Of a stretch of DNA of 64,000 nucleotides, positions 36,461 through 45,310 are shown in pieces. Source of the DNA: Bog-473 sp963783965 (GTDB lineage: Bacteria; Actinomycetota; Acidimicrobiia; Acidimicrobiales; RAAP-2); assembly GCA_963783965.1 (NCBI GenBank), contig CAWAPQ010000013.1:574849-638848 (forward strand), in the 5' to 3' direction. The position numbers and the translations under genes were made by a program. Numbering within the stretch: the first letter of the stretch is position 1; every line of letters starts with the position of its first letter. Below the pieces are notes generated by a model. The model was not told the origin of the DNA. It did not search any database and worked only from the letters and a program-made list of their open reading frames with translations.

Positions 36461-37951
36461 TCAGATGTCCCAGCGCATCCACACACCCTTCACGTTGAGG
36501 TATTCGTGAAGCACGTCCTCGCTCAGCTCTCGTCCCATGCCGCTCATCTTCACACCGCCAAAGGGCATGGCGGGATCGACATGGCCATACGTGTTGACCC
36601 ACATTGAGCCCGTCTTGACGCCGTGAGCGACCCGAATCGCCTTGGCGATGTCACGCGTCCAGACTCCTCCACCAAGGCCGTACTGGGACGAGTTGGCCCG
36701 CGCGATGACCTCGTCGACGTCATTGAAGGGCAGGATCGACGCCACGGGCCCGAATATCTCTTCTCGTGCAATCGTCATGTCGTCCGACACGTCGGCGAAG
36801 ACCGTCGGGCCCACAAAATAACCCTCGGCAAGCCCGTCGCGAGTCAGACGTTGGCCGCCGACGACGAGGCGTGCGTTCTCCGCGACTCCGCTGGCCACGT
36901 AGCCCAGCACCCGTTCAAGCTGTGTGTCTGACACCAATGGGCCGATCTGCGTCTCATAGTTGAGGCTGTTCCCGACTCGTAGTGAGCGAGCAACTTCGAC
37001 AACCAGCTCGATGACCTCCTCGTAGACGGCCCTCTCGACAAAGACACGCGTGCCAGCGGAGCACACCTGTCCTGTGTTGCCGAACACCGCCATTGCTGCC
37101 CTCGTGGATGCCGCCTCCAGATCAGCGTCAGCGAAGATGATGTCTGCCGATTTCCCGCCTAACTCAAGCGACACTCGCTTCAGCGAAGTCGCAGAGCTCC
37201 GCAAGATGGACTGGCCAGTGGCAGTCGACCCCGTGAATGCAATCTTGGCCACTCCTGGATGATCGACCAAGGCAGCCCCGGAGTCCCCGAACCCTGTCAC
37301 GATATTGACCACGCCAGGCGGCAAGTCCAGCTCCTCTAGGAGCTCCCCCAGGCGCAATGGGGTGAGGCACGCTTGTTCGGCCGGCTTGAGCACCATGGTG
37401 CACCCCGTCGCAAGCACGGGCGCGATCTTCCAGACTGGAGCAGCGAGAGGCGAGTTCCACGGAATGATGGAGCCCACCACGCCGACCGGTTCCTTCCGCG
37501 TATAGGTCAAGAAGGACCCTGGCTCCGAAGTCTCGACGGTCCTGCCGTGGAGTTTCGTCGCCCATCCGGCGAAGTACCGAAGCGTTGCGGCCGGCGCTCC
37601 GCCGCGCTGAGCATTGACCGGAACACCCATTTCGGCGACATTCAACAGACCGAGCTCCGCCGCGTTCTCTTCGATCAGGTCAGCGAGACGGAGGAGCACC
37701 CGTTCGCGCTCTGCCGGCTTGAACCTCGACCACGGGCCTTCCAGCGCGTCGGTCGCGGCACGCACAGCCTGATCGACGTCCTCTTGCGTCCCATGTGCGA
37801 TATGCGCCAGTACCTTCCCCGTGGAGGGGTTGACGGACTCGAACGTCTGTCCGCCGGCAGAGTCGATCCACTTGTTCCCGATAAAGTGGCGCTTCGGTCG
37901 ATCGGTATTAGCGAACGCGGGTACCGATGCCCATGCGTTGGGTGAAGACAC
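36461..37951 (-). CDS. Aldehyde dehydrogenase
   Basis: The 496-residue NAD(P)-dependent aldehyde dehydrogenase has Asn in IIPWNSPL, Glu263 in LELGGKSAD and the nucleophile Cys297 in GQVCSAGTR. It oxidises an aldehyde to the acid, probably one made by the alcohol dehydrogenases of this regulon. The start is GTG 37951 with GAGGAG upstream. It follows a second, divergent ALDH by 72 bp and shares its promoter at operator 6. The C-terminus (PFGGVKMSGMGRELSED) is normal. Confidence 0.95.
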   Translation of the reverse strand: MSSPNAWASVPAFANTDRPKRHFIGNKWIDSAGGQTFESVNPSTGKVLAHIAHGTQEDVDQAVRAATDALEGPWSRFKPAERERVLLRLADLIEENAAELGLLNVAEMGVPVNAQRGGAPAATLRYFAGWATKLHGRTVETSEPGSFLTYTRKEPVGVVGSIIPWNSPLAAPVWKIAPVLATGCTMVLKPAEQACLTPLRLGELLEELDLPPGVVNIVTGFGDSGAALVDHPGVAKIAFTGSTATGQSILRSSATSLKRVSLELGGKSADIIFADADLEAASTRAAMAVFGNTGQVCSAGTRVFVERAVYEEVIELVVEVARSLRVGNSLNYETQIGPLVSDTQLERVLGYVASGVAENARLVVGGQRLTRDGLAEGYFVGPTVFADVSDDMTIAREEIFGPVASILPFNDVDEVIARANSSQYGLGGGVWTRDIAKAIRVAHGVKTGSMWVNTYGHVDPAMPFGGVKMSGMGRELSEDVLHEYLNVKGVWMRWDI

Positions 37952-38023
37952 GAGGATCTCCTCTCTTACTGTGTGTCCGTTCCGCGCTCTTCTGCATGCC
38001 CAGGCGGATCGGCAGTGTGGCTG

Positions 38024-39517
38024 TCAGTCCAGGTGAACGCTCGTGACCTTGATTTGCGTATAACTCAACAGTTCACCGAGGCATTGCTCCCTGCCGATCC
38101 CAGAGGCCTTCATGCCCCCCGCCGGGATACCCATGAATGCAGCTCCGGAGCCATTGATGCCGATCATGCCTGCGTCGACGGCACGTGCGATCCGGTGGGC
38201 ACGCTTCACGTCCCGCGTGTACACGATGCCCGTCAGGCCAAAGCGCACACTGTTCGCGATCCTGATGACTTCTTCCTCCTCGCGCCAGCGAATGACCGAG
38301 AGGACAGGCCCGAAGACCTCCTCCTGCGCAACTTCCGCATCCGGCTCCACGTCAACCAGGACGGTCGGCAGAATGAAGTAGCCGTGGTCGATGCCCTCCG
38401 GTCGTGAGCCGCCAGCCGCGATTCGAGCGCCCGCCGTCACGGCTCTCTCGATGAAGCCCAAGATCCGGTCGTACTGGCGTTCGCTGACGATCGATCCTTG
38501 GCGGGATTCGGGATCCAGCGGGTTTCCGACCTGGTGACTCTCCAACCCCTTGACGATGGCTTCGATGGTCTCCACCTCAATGTCCTCGTGGACAAGCAGC
38601 CTCGAAGTGGAGCTGCAGGATTGTCCGGACCACGTGAAGTTCATGTTGCTGATGGCCGCCTCGGCGAGTTCGATCGGATCCGCGTCGTGACACCCGATGA
38701 GTGCGCCCTTCCCTCCGAGCTCGAGTGTCACGTCCTTGACGCCGTGTTCGGCACCGGTCTGAACGATCTTTCGCCCGATCGTGTCGCTTCCCGTAAAACC
38801 GATGCGACGGATCGCGGGGTGCGCGACGAGAGCTTCCGACACCGCCGGTCCATCACCGACCAGAACGTTTACGACGCCAGGCGGGAACACTTCATTGGCG
38901 AGCTCACCGAGATAGAGGGCGGAAAGAGGTGTCATTTCCGATGGCTTGACGATGACCGTATTGCCCGCCACCAGCGGAGCAGCGACGTTCTTCGCGGCGA
39001 ACATGAACGGATGATTGAAAGGAACGATCTTCAGGACTACTCCAAATGGCGGCCGCTCGGTGAAGTGCAGGTTGCCGCTTGCCGGTATCGTCTCACCCTT
39101 GATTTCGAGCGCGAGGCCAGCGAAGTAACGGAGGAATCTCGTCACGGTCCGGATCTCGTTGGCCATGTAGACAATAGGGATGCCGGCGTCGACGCAGTCG
39201 AGGACGGCGAAGTCCGCAGCTCGCTCCTCAATGGTCTCCGCCAGAAGTTCCACGAGCCGGGCGCGCTCGAGATTCGGCGTCGCACGCCATTCGGTGACCG
39301 CGGCGCTCGCCGCCTTAACGGCAAGTTGGGCATCCTCAACTCCGGCGTCCGGCACCAGCGCTACAGAATCGCCGCTGTAGGGAGACTGCACCGCGTACTG
39401 TCGGCCGGACACAGCTTGACGCACCTCTCCGCCGATTGAGATCCCCCAGGTGCGCTTCAGCAGATGGGTCACACGCTCTTCGTTCTCGCGAAGTGACGCT
39501 TCAAGGATGTCTGTCAT
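38024..39517 (-). CDS. Aldehyde dehydrogenase (second paralogue)
   Basis: The 497-residue ALDH has VPFNHPFMFAAKN, the catalytic Glu in LELGGKGAL and Cys301 in GQSCSSTSR. The NH in PFNHP differs from the NS in PWNS of the neighbouring copy, so substrate range probably differs. Such ALDHs act on aromatic or medium-chain aldehydes. The ATG has AAGGG upstream. It is the first gene of the two-ALDH operon, 83 bp from the perfect palindrome of operator 6. Confidence 0.94.
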   Translation of the reverse strand: MTDILEASLRENEERVTHLLKRTWGISIGGEVRQAVSGRQYAVQSPYSGDSVALVPDAGVEDAQLAVKAASAAVTEWRATPNLERARLVELLAETIEERAADFAVLDCVDAGIPIVYMANEIRTVTRFLRYFAGLALEIKGETIPASGNLHFTERPPFGVVLKIVPFNHPFMFAAKNVAAPLVAGNTVIVKPSEMTPLSALYLGELANEVFPPGVVNVLVGDGPAVSEALVAHPAIRRIGFTGSDTIGRKIVQTGAEHGVKDVTLELGGKGALIGCHDADPIELAEAAISNMNFTWSGQSCSSTSRLLVHEDIEVETIEAIVKGLESHQVGNPLDPESRQGSIVSERQYDRILGFIERAVTAGARIAAGGSRPEGIDHGYFILPTVLVDVEPDAEVAQEEVFGPVLSVIRWREEEEVIRIANSVRFGLTGIVYTRDVKRAHRIARAVDAGMIGINGSGAAFMGIPAGGMKASGIGREQCLGELLSYTQIKVTSVHLD

Positions 39518-39600
39518 CGACCCTTACCACCACCGCGGATCACGATCCCCCAGGCACGAGAACCTCTCGCAATCAAGTGTAGAGCGCGTCAGGCGATACT

Positions 39601-39618
39601 GTCAACGGTACCGTTGAC
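39601..39618. promoter_or_regulatory. TetR-regulon operator 6, perfect palindrome
   Basis: GTCAACGGTACCGTTGAC is an uninterrupted 18-bp palindrome and the most symmetric copy in the window. Leftward, TTGACA is followed after 18 bp by TACACT (39581-39576) for the ALDH operon. The TetR gene ends 121 bp to the right, so it is not its promoter. Confidence 0.85.
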
Positions 39619-39739
39619 TCTTCTTGCCATCCGACCGCTATGACCCCAGTCGCAAGAGATCTCGTCCCCTTCATCGCCCAGGAGCCGGATTTCGTGAGGC
39701 ACACTGGCGCGTCCCGGCACTGCACTCGGCCATGCCCGG

Positions 39740-40444
39740 CTAGTTCGCAGCCGCACCCTTCGACCGGGTTTTGCGGGCTGCCGGGGCTCGGGCCGCCTTC
39801 CTCGGTTCCATGCCAGCCAGGAGCGTGCGCGTCATACCGTCGGCAATGTCGCGACCATTGAGTCGCCCGTCCGGCCGGAACCAGGTGTACGTCCAGTTGA
39901 GCATTCCGACGATCAGATTGACGCTGACCTTGGCGGGAAGAATCTCTTCGAACTCACCATTGTCGATGCCGTCTTGGATGATCCCGTGCAGCACCTCTTC
40001 GTAGCGAATCCCGGAATGCACCGTCTCGGCACTGAGGTTCTTGTCGATGATCTCTCCGACGGAGCCCTCGCGGAAGTAGATGTAGAGGTACGGATAGTGG
40101 CGCTCGAAGACGTCCATGACGATCCTGATGGCCCGCTGCAGTCGATCCGCTGACGACTCCTCCCCGACGGTGCAAGCGTCGAGAGCAGTGAACATCTCTT
40201 CCAGGCCTTCGTGTATCGCAGCCCTGAAAAGGGCGAACTTGTCGGGGAAGTAGTAATAGACGGTCGCTCTGTCAAGCCCAGCTGCCTTGGCAATAGCACC
40301 GACCGTGGCTCCCTGCAATCCCATCTGCTCGAGCACGGGACCGGCAGCGGCAATGATCCTGTCCCGCTTCTCGCCGTATCGAGCCCTGTCCTTCTTTTCC
40401 GCCGCAGATCGACGCTGCGCCAGACCGCTGCCCTTCGATTTCAC
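39740..40444 (-). CDS. TetR-family transcriptional regulator, candidate master repressor of the regulon
   Basis: The 234-residue protein has an N-terminal helix-turn-helix at about 25-72 (VGAIAKAAGLDRATVYYYF), followed by a ligand domain with NLIVGMLNWTYTWFRPDG. That segment resembles regulators of the KstR2 group, whose known ligands are CoA thioesters. The tail (ARAPAARKTRSK) is basic. It is the only regulator inside 20.5-55.1 kb and lies 67 bp behind the BVMO gene in one leftward operon from operator 7, so it would repress its own synthesis. I infer that it binds the GTCAAC-N6-GTTGAC sites. The start is GTG 40444, with no strong ribosome site. Confidence 0.88.
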   Translation of the reverse strand: MKSKGSGLAQRRSAAEKKDRARYGEKRDRIIAAAGPVLEQMGLQGATVGAIAKAAGLDRATVYYYFPDKFALFRAAIHEGLEEMFTALDACTVGEESSADRLQRAIRIVMDVFERHYPYLYIYFREGSVGEIIDKNLSAETVHSGIRYEEVLHGIIQDGIDNGEFEEILPAKVSVNLIVGMLNWTYTWFRPDGRLNGRDIADGMTRTLLAGMEPRKAARAPAARKTRSKGAAAN

Positions 40445-40511
40445 ACGGATATCTTTGCACAGCAGATCGCAACCGGTCGGTGTTGTCGTCCGCGCGTCGT
40501 CTCACGGCAGA

Positions 40512-42446
40512 TCACGCGATGCCAAGGAGCTCTTCAACCTTTGCGTCCTCGACGACACGGTAATCCTGCAAATCGGATCGCTCCGCCTTGCCCCAGTGCT
40601 CGACATTCCGGAAGGGCGATACGAAGACCAGCCGCCCGCGTTCGTTGCAGAAGAAGGAACTCGTTCCCGAATGAGTCCACACCGTGCGCCCGCTGGCCTC
40701 GTCCACAAGCTCGTTGTACTCGTCGAACACCTCGTGCTTGACCTCGATCACCGACGCCCCCGTCTCGAACATGAGATTGAGAAGGCGCCCGATGTACCGC
40801 ATCTGGACTTCCATGAAGTGCATGAAACTTCCGCTGCCGGGGAACGAATTCGGGCCACCGAGTAAGAAGAGGTTCGGGAACCCGGGCACGCTGACACCGA
40901 GATAGGCACGGGGGTCGTCGTCGTCCCACGCCTCCCGCAGGGTCTGACCCCCTTCGCCGACAATCTCGAGCGATGAAACGAATCGGGACGCCTCGAAGCC
41001 CGTCGCCCATACCAGAACGTCTGATTCGTACGTCCGGCCCGAGCGACTGACGACTCCCGTCGAGGTCACCGCCTCGACCGCTTCGTCGACAAGCGTCACG
41101 TTCTCGCGGCACAGGGTCCGGTACCACCCGTTGTCGAGGAGGATCCTCTTGCCGTACGGCGGGTAGTGCGGCAAGCACCTGGCGAACAGGTCCTGTCGGT
41201 CCCCGAGTTCCTGGCTGATGTACCGCGTGAAAAGCTCCCTGTGCGCGTCATTGCGGGCATTGACCGACCGTTCCGGGTGTGGCCAGGAGGGGTCCTTCTG
41301 CAGGGAGTCCAGCACCTTGTCACCGAACTGCCAGTAGAGCTTCAACCAGTACCAGGCTCGGTAGACAGGGAAGGTACGCAGGAGATAGCGGGCGTCAGGG
41401 TCTATCTCCAGATGAAACTTCTCGAATGGAGCGACCCAGGGTGGCGTCCTCTGGAAGACCGTCAGCTCAGCGACGTCAGCGGCGATGGCCGGCACGATCT
41501 GCATTGCGCTCGCACCGCTGCCGATCACGCTGACTCGCTTTCCTCTGAGGTCGAGTCCCTCCGGCCAATCGCTCGAGTGGAATGACGGTCCTGTGAAGGC
41601 TTCGAGTCCTTCGACGTCCGGACGCTTCGGTCGGTTGAGGATCCCGACAGCGCTGATGACGGCACTGAACATTTCGAACTCGGAGGCTCCGTCGGGTCCT
41701 CTCAGCTCCACCTTCCACGAGCCCTCCTCCTCGAGGTACTCGGCGCGGACGACCTCGGTGTCGAATCGAGCATTGGCGCGGGCACCGAGCGCGTCGAACG
41801 TCGACTCGAAGTACTCCTCAAGTCTCGAACGCAGCTCAAAGTGGTATGACCAGTCGTTCGGGGAGAAGGAGAAGGTGTAGAGGTGGCTGGGCGTGTCGAC
41901 CCCAGCGCCGGGATAGTTGTTATCCCGCCAATTTCCCCCCGGTCCCGAATGCCGGTCGACCAGCAGATAAGGAATACCTAATCGGCTCAATCCTTCGGCC
42001 GCGATGATTCCAGACACGCCCGCGCCGATTACCAGGACGCGGAATCCCTCTGAGGGTTTCGGATGGGTTTCAACATCGTCGTGGCTGGGATCGAGGCGGC
42101 GGCGAAACTCCTGGGAGAACATTTCCCCACAGCTCTCATCGACCCGCTCTCCGACGCAGGCCGACAACATGATGCGTGCCTGCTCCGCATCGGGAGCTTC
42201 GATCTTCGGCCGCTTGCCGCTGAGGAGAGCATGGAACGCTCGCGCCGCCGCCTTCCGAATCTGGTCTTGTACCTCCAGAGGCAGTCCGCCCGTATCGTGA
42301 TCGCTCAGTCCCCTGCTCCGGGTCGGTCGATAGGGGTCCCGAAGCCATTTCGGGTCCCCGGTGAACTGGTAGACGACCATTAAGAGGGTCGGTATGTTGC
42401 CCGACTGAACTATCAATTCCAGCTCGGCGATTGTCGGAGTATCCAT
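40512..42446 (-). CDS. Baeyer-Villiger monooxygenase, 4-hydroxyacetophenone monooxygenase-like
   Basis: The 644-residue flavoprotein has an N-terminal extension of about 130 residues and then two dinucleotide folds (VIGAGVSGIIAAEG near 138, VIGSGASAMQI near 308). The BVMO fingerprint is present as FTGPSFHSSDWP at about 281. Extension and length match the HapE-type enzymes, which insert oxygen next to an aryl or cyclic ketone to make an ester or lactone. It needs FAD and NADPH. It is the first gene of the BVMO-TetR operon from operator 7. Ester products could be handled by the amidohydrolases or the cluster esterase. Confidence 0.93.
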   Translation of the reverse strand: MDTPTIAELELIVQSGNIPTLLMVVYQFTGDPKWLRDPYRPTRSRGLSDHDTGGLPLEVQDQIRKAAARAFHALLSGKRPKIEAPDAEQARIMLSACVGERVDESCGEMFSQEFRRRLDPSHDDVETHPKPSEGFRVLVIGAGVSGIIAAEGLSRLGIPYLLVDRHSGPGGNWRDNNYPGAGVDTPSHLYTFSFSPNDWSYHFELRSRLEEYFESTFDALGARANARFDTEVVRAEYLEEEGSWKVELRGPDGASEFEMFSAVISAVGILNRPKRPDVEGLEAFTGPSFHSSDWPEGLDLRGKRVSVIGSGASAMQIVPAIAADVAELTVFQRTPPWVAPFEKFHLEIDPDARYLLRTFPVYRAWYWLKLYWQFGDKVLDSLQKDPSWPHPERSVNARNDAHRELFTRYISQELGDRQDLFARCLPHYPPYGKRILLDNGWYRTLCRENVTLVDEAVEAVTSTGVVSRSGRTYESDVLVWATGFEASRFVSSLEIVGEGGQTLREAWDDDDPRAYLGVSVPGFPNLFLLGGPNSFPGSGSFMHFMEVQMRYIGRLLNLMFETGASVIEVKHEVFDEYNELVDEASGRTVWTHSGTSSFFCNERGRLVFVSPFRNVEHWGKAERSDLQDYRVVEDAKVEELLGIA

Positions 42447-42605
42447 TCTCTCTCTCTTCAGAGGAAACCTCCCACCACCGGCGGACAGTCGGCCGGCTGG
42501 GGCCCCGGAGTTGGGGCTCGTCGAACCCGCACGGCGCCTTTCACCCGCTACAAGTCACCGTGACTAGGAGCGCCGACCTGCATCGTACGGAAAAACGCCA
42601 CGTTT

Positions 42606-42623
42606 GTCAACACCTCTGTTGAT
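42606..42623. promoter_or_regulatory. TetR-regulon operator 7
   Basis: GTCAACACCTCTGTTGAT. Leftward, TTGACA is followed after 17 bp by TACGAT (42587-42582). It drives the BVMO-TetR operon and so would give negative feedback on the regulator. Confidence 0.8.
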
Positions 42624-42682
42624 CTTTGCTCATAGAGCCCTGGGGCGACCCGACAAGGCCCGCTTGCCCTGTCCCGAGTGAG

Positions 42683-43840
42683 CTATGCCCGCTGATTGAA
42701 TCGAAGGCCCAAATATTCGGACGCGATCCGCACACGCTGCATGGCGACCGTGCCACCCGCGATCGCCCATCCGTGGGAGTCACGGTGCAGTCGCTCGAGC
42801 TCGTATTCGACCGAATAGCCGTATCCACCATGGAGCTGGATCGCGAGATCGGAAACACGCTTTGCGGCCTCGTTCGCAAAGCACTTCGCGACCGATGCTT
42901 CCAGCGCGGGGGGCGCACCGTTCCCGGCGTTGAGCGCAGCGCGCTGTATCAACAGCCTGGCGGCCTCCACCTGCATGACCATGTCGGCGATAGACGCTTG
43001 GACAAGTTGGAACTCTGCGATTGGCTTCCCGAACTGTTTGCGGCTCTTCACGTATTCGGCGGAACGATCCAATGCGCTTTGGGCTATTGCGAGCGACATT
43101 GTCGCATTCCCGAGCCTCTCAATCGAGAACGCGGTGAACAGGTCCTTGAAGCCACCTTCGGGGACAACAATGTTCCGTACCGGAATGCGGACGTCGTCGA
43201 AGAACATGTCTGCCGAGCCAACACCGTGAAACCCCATGAGTCGCTCCTGGGGGCCGAACGTCAATCCGGGAGTGTCTCGCTCGACGAGAACGGCTCCGAG
43301 GCTGCGGGAGCCCTGGGTCGATCCAAAGCGCACGTACACGAGGTACATCTCGGCATGGCCCGCTCCGGAACACCACCGTTTGACACCGTTGATCACGACT
43401 TCGTCGCCTTCGGTCCGAGCTGTGGTCTTCGCATCAGTGGCTGCCGAGCCGGCGTCCGGCTCGGAGATGGAGACTGCGATGGTCGTCTCGCCGCCGGCCA
43501 CCGAAGGAAGGACCCGCTTGCGAAGCTCATCGCTGCCGAGCAGCTCTATGACTCGGGCTGGTCCCGTGCACGCCTCGAAGACCGGCCAGGCAGCGACCGG
43601 CGACGCCTTGGCCAGTTCCTCCAGGACGATCAGAGCATCCATGAGTGGACGGCCACCGCCACCGTATTCAGCGGGGAGCGTAAGACCGGTCAGCCCAAGG
43701 TCGGCGAGACGCCGGCGCTCTTCGAGTGGTAGCGGACTGCCTGTCTCGTCCCAGGCCAGTGCATTGGCGGCGAAGCGTTCCGAGGCCAGGCGCGCGGCGA
43801 GGTCCTTCAAGGCGATCTGATCCTCGTTCAATACGGTCAA
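42683..43840 (-). CDS. Acyl-CoA dehydrogenase family protein
   Basis: The 385-residue protein has the ACAD fold: SISEPDAGSAATD near 130 (FAD/substrate loop), RKQFGKPIAEFQL in helix G, and the C-terminal QLHGGYGYSVEYELERLHRD. The usual catalytic Glu segment (YEGT) reads AGGT at about 361, so Glu is Gly. A substitute Glu in helix G, as in isovaleryl- or long-chain enzymes, is not obvious. It may thus dehydrogenate poorly or do another reaction. The start is TTG 43840. It follows the frameshifted amidohydrolase by 87 bp in the unit from operator 8. Confidence 0.9.
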   Translation of the reverse strand: MTVLNEDQIALKDLAARLASERFAANALAWDETGSPLPLEERRRLADLGLTGLTLPAEYGGGGRPLMDALIVLEELAKASPVAAWPVFEACTGPARVIELLGSDELRKRVLPSVAGGETTIAVSISEPDAGSAATDAKTTARTEGDEVVINGVKRWCSGAGHAEMYLVYVRFGSTQGSRSLGAVLVERDTPGLTFGPQERLMGFHGVGSADMFFDDVRIPVRNIVVPEGGFKDLFTAFSIERLGNATMSLAIAQSALDRSAEYVKSRKQFGKPIAEFQLVQASIADMVMQVEAARLLIQRAALNAGNGAPPALEASVAKCFANEAAKRVSDLAIQLHGGYGYSVEYELERLHRDSHGWAIAGGTVAMQRVRIASEYLGLRFNQRA

Positions 43841-43927
43841 AGGTTCGGCCTCTCAGCGACGAAACGGGCCGCCTGGCACCACCGGCGTCGCGAGAGGGTC
43901 GAGCTGGACCCCCGGTCAGGCCCGGCG

Positions 43928-45197
43928 TTATCCACCCGAATGAATTTCCTCGATGGAAGGAAGGAGAAGCGCGGAGTTCTTGACAAAGAACTTCTGAACG
44001 ATGTCGTCGCCAAACGGCTCGAGCATCCCCAGGAACTTTCGCTTCACGTCTTTGCCCCCTTCAATATGGGGGTAGTCGGTCGAGAAGCAGTAGCTGGTCG
44101 CAAGATTCGGATAGCGACGAAGGTACTCATCCATCTTCTCAAAGTTATTGAAAGGCGTCACACGGACGTGTTCAGCGATGTACTCGGAGGGAAGCTTCGA
44201 AATGAAGGGCTCCATCCTGACCTTGTAGACGTCCCGCGCCCACATGTCCAAGTTGTCGGCGAGTGGTCCGAGCCAGCCGGCGCCGAGTTCGATGGCACCG
44301 AAACGGAGCCTCGGGTGCCGCTCGAAGACGCCGCCCATGGTCATGACGGTGAGGAAGTTGCTCACCGCGAATGACACCGTGGCGAAGGCGTACGGATCCG
44401 ATCCCAGTTCGTGGCTTTCGACCTTGCCTGGCTTGAAGGCGGCGGCGCCGCGGCTCCATTCAGCGGACTTCAAGAAGTCCCATTCACCACCGACGTGCAT
44501 CAGGGCGGCGATATTGCGCTCGGCGAGCATTTCCCAATACGGATCGAGGTCGGGATGGGCCGGTGATTTGCCTCCGGGCGGAATGCCCGCCGGGAGGTTG
44601 ACCGCGAGGACGCCCTGATCGAGAAGTTCCTTGGTTCGATCGAAGAGGTCCTCTACGCTTTTGCCCGGATCAATGTACGCGAACAGGTCGGACTCGATCG
44701 GGATCGATCTTTGACTCGCGGACCACCCAGTCGTTGTACTCCTCGACACCGGCACGCCCCAAAGATCGGATCTCCGGTTCGGGCAGTGTGAGTGCGTAGC
44801 GGTCGCGAAGCATCGCCTCGTTCCCTGTCCACAGATGGTTCGCAAACAATGCGAAACTGGGAAACACGAACTGACGCTTCACGCCCATGACGTCCATCAC
44901 AGCGAGACGCCGATCCATGTCAAACGCGCCGGGGGCTCGGGTGCCCCGAATGTTCCATACGTTCTCTTCGTTGATGTCGGTATCGTCTGCCAAGACATCA
45001 GGGTTGTAGAAGTCGTTCGCACCGGTCTTCTTCAAGACAGGAAGGGCGAGCTCCGCAATCCGGCCCGCCGCTTCCCCGAAGACCTCCCCCCAAAGATGCG
45101 ATGGGGTCATCTCGTGAGCGTCGACATCGAGCGTTTCGTCCAAGAGCCCGATGGTCGTGCTGGAGAGATCACTGCCGAGCGAAGTAGCCCCTGTCAT
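43928..45197 (-). pseudogene. Amidohydrolase family 2 protein, frameshifted
   Basis: Two frames give one protein of about 422 residues. The first, from ATG 45197 (AGGAGG-like site upstream), has DVDAHEMTP and VVRESKIDPDRVRPV and stops at 44670. The second continues with AYIDPGKSVEDLFDRTKELLD, MHVGGEWDF and FSTDYPHIEGGKD. Deleting one base at 44681 restores a single frame. The remainder is intact, including the D-x-H and DYPHIE metal residues, so loss of function is either recent or a sequencing artefact. It would be the first gene of the amidohydrolase-ACAD operon from operator 8. Confidence 0.75.
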
Positions 45198-45292
45198 CTC
45201 TGATCCTCCCTCTTCGGTCCGGCCCTCTGGCCGACACACGGCGAAGCAAAGCCGATTCTCTGGGTCTGAGCCTAACCTTCATTTCCCATTTT

Positions 45293-45310
45293 GTCAACAC
45301 TGTTGTTGAC
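45293..45310. promoter_or_regulatory. TetR-regulon operator 8
   Basis: GTCAACACTGTTGTTGAC. Leftward, TTGACA is followed after 17 bp by TAGGCT (45274-45269) for the amidohydrolase-ACAD operon. The site directly abuts the stop codon of the LLM gene at 45311. Confidence 0.8.
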
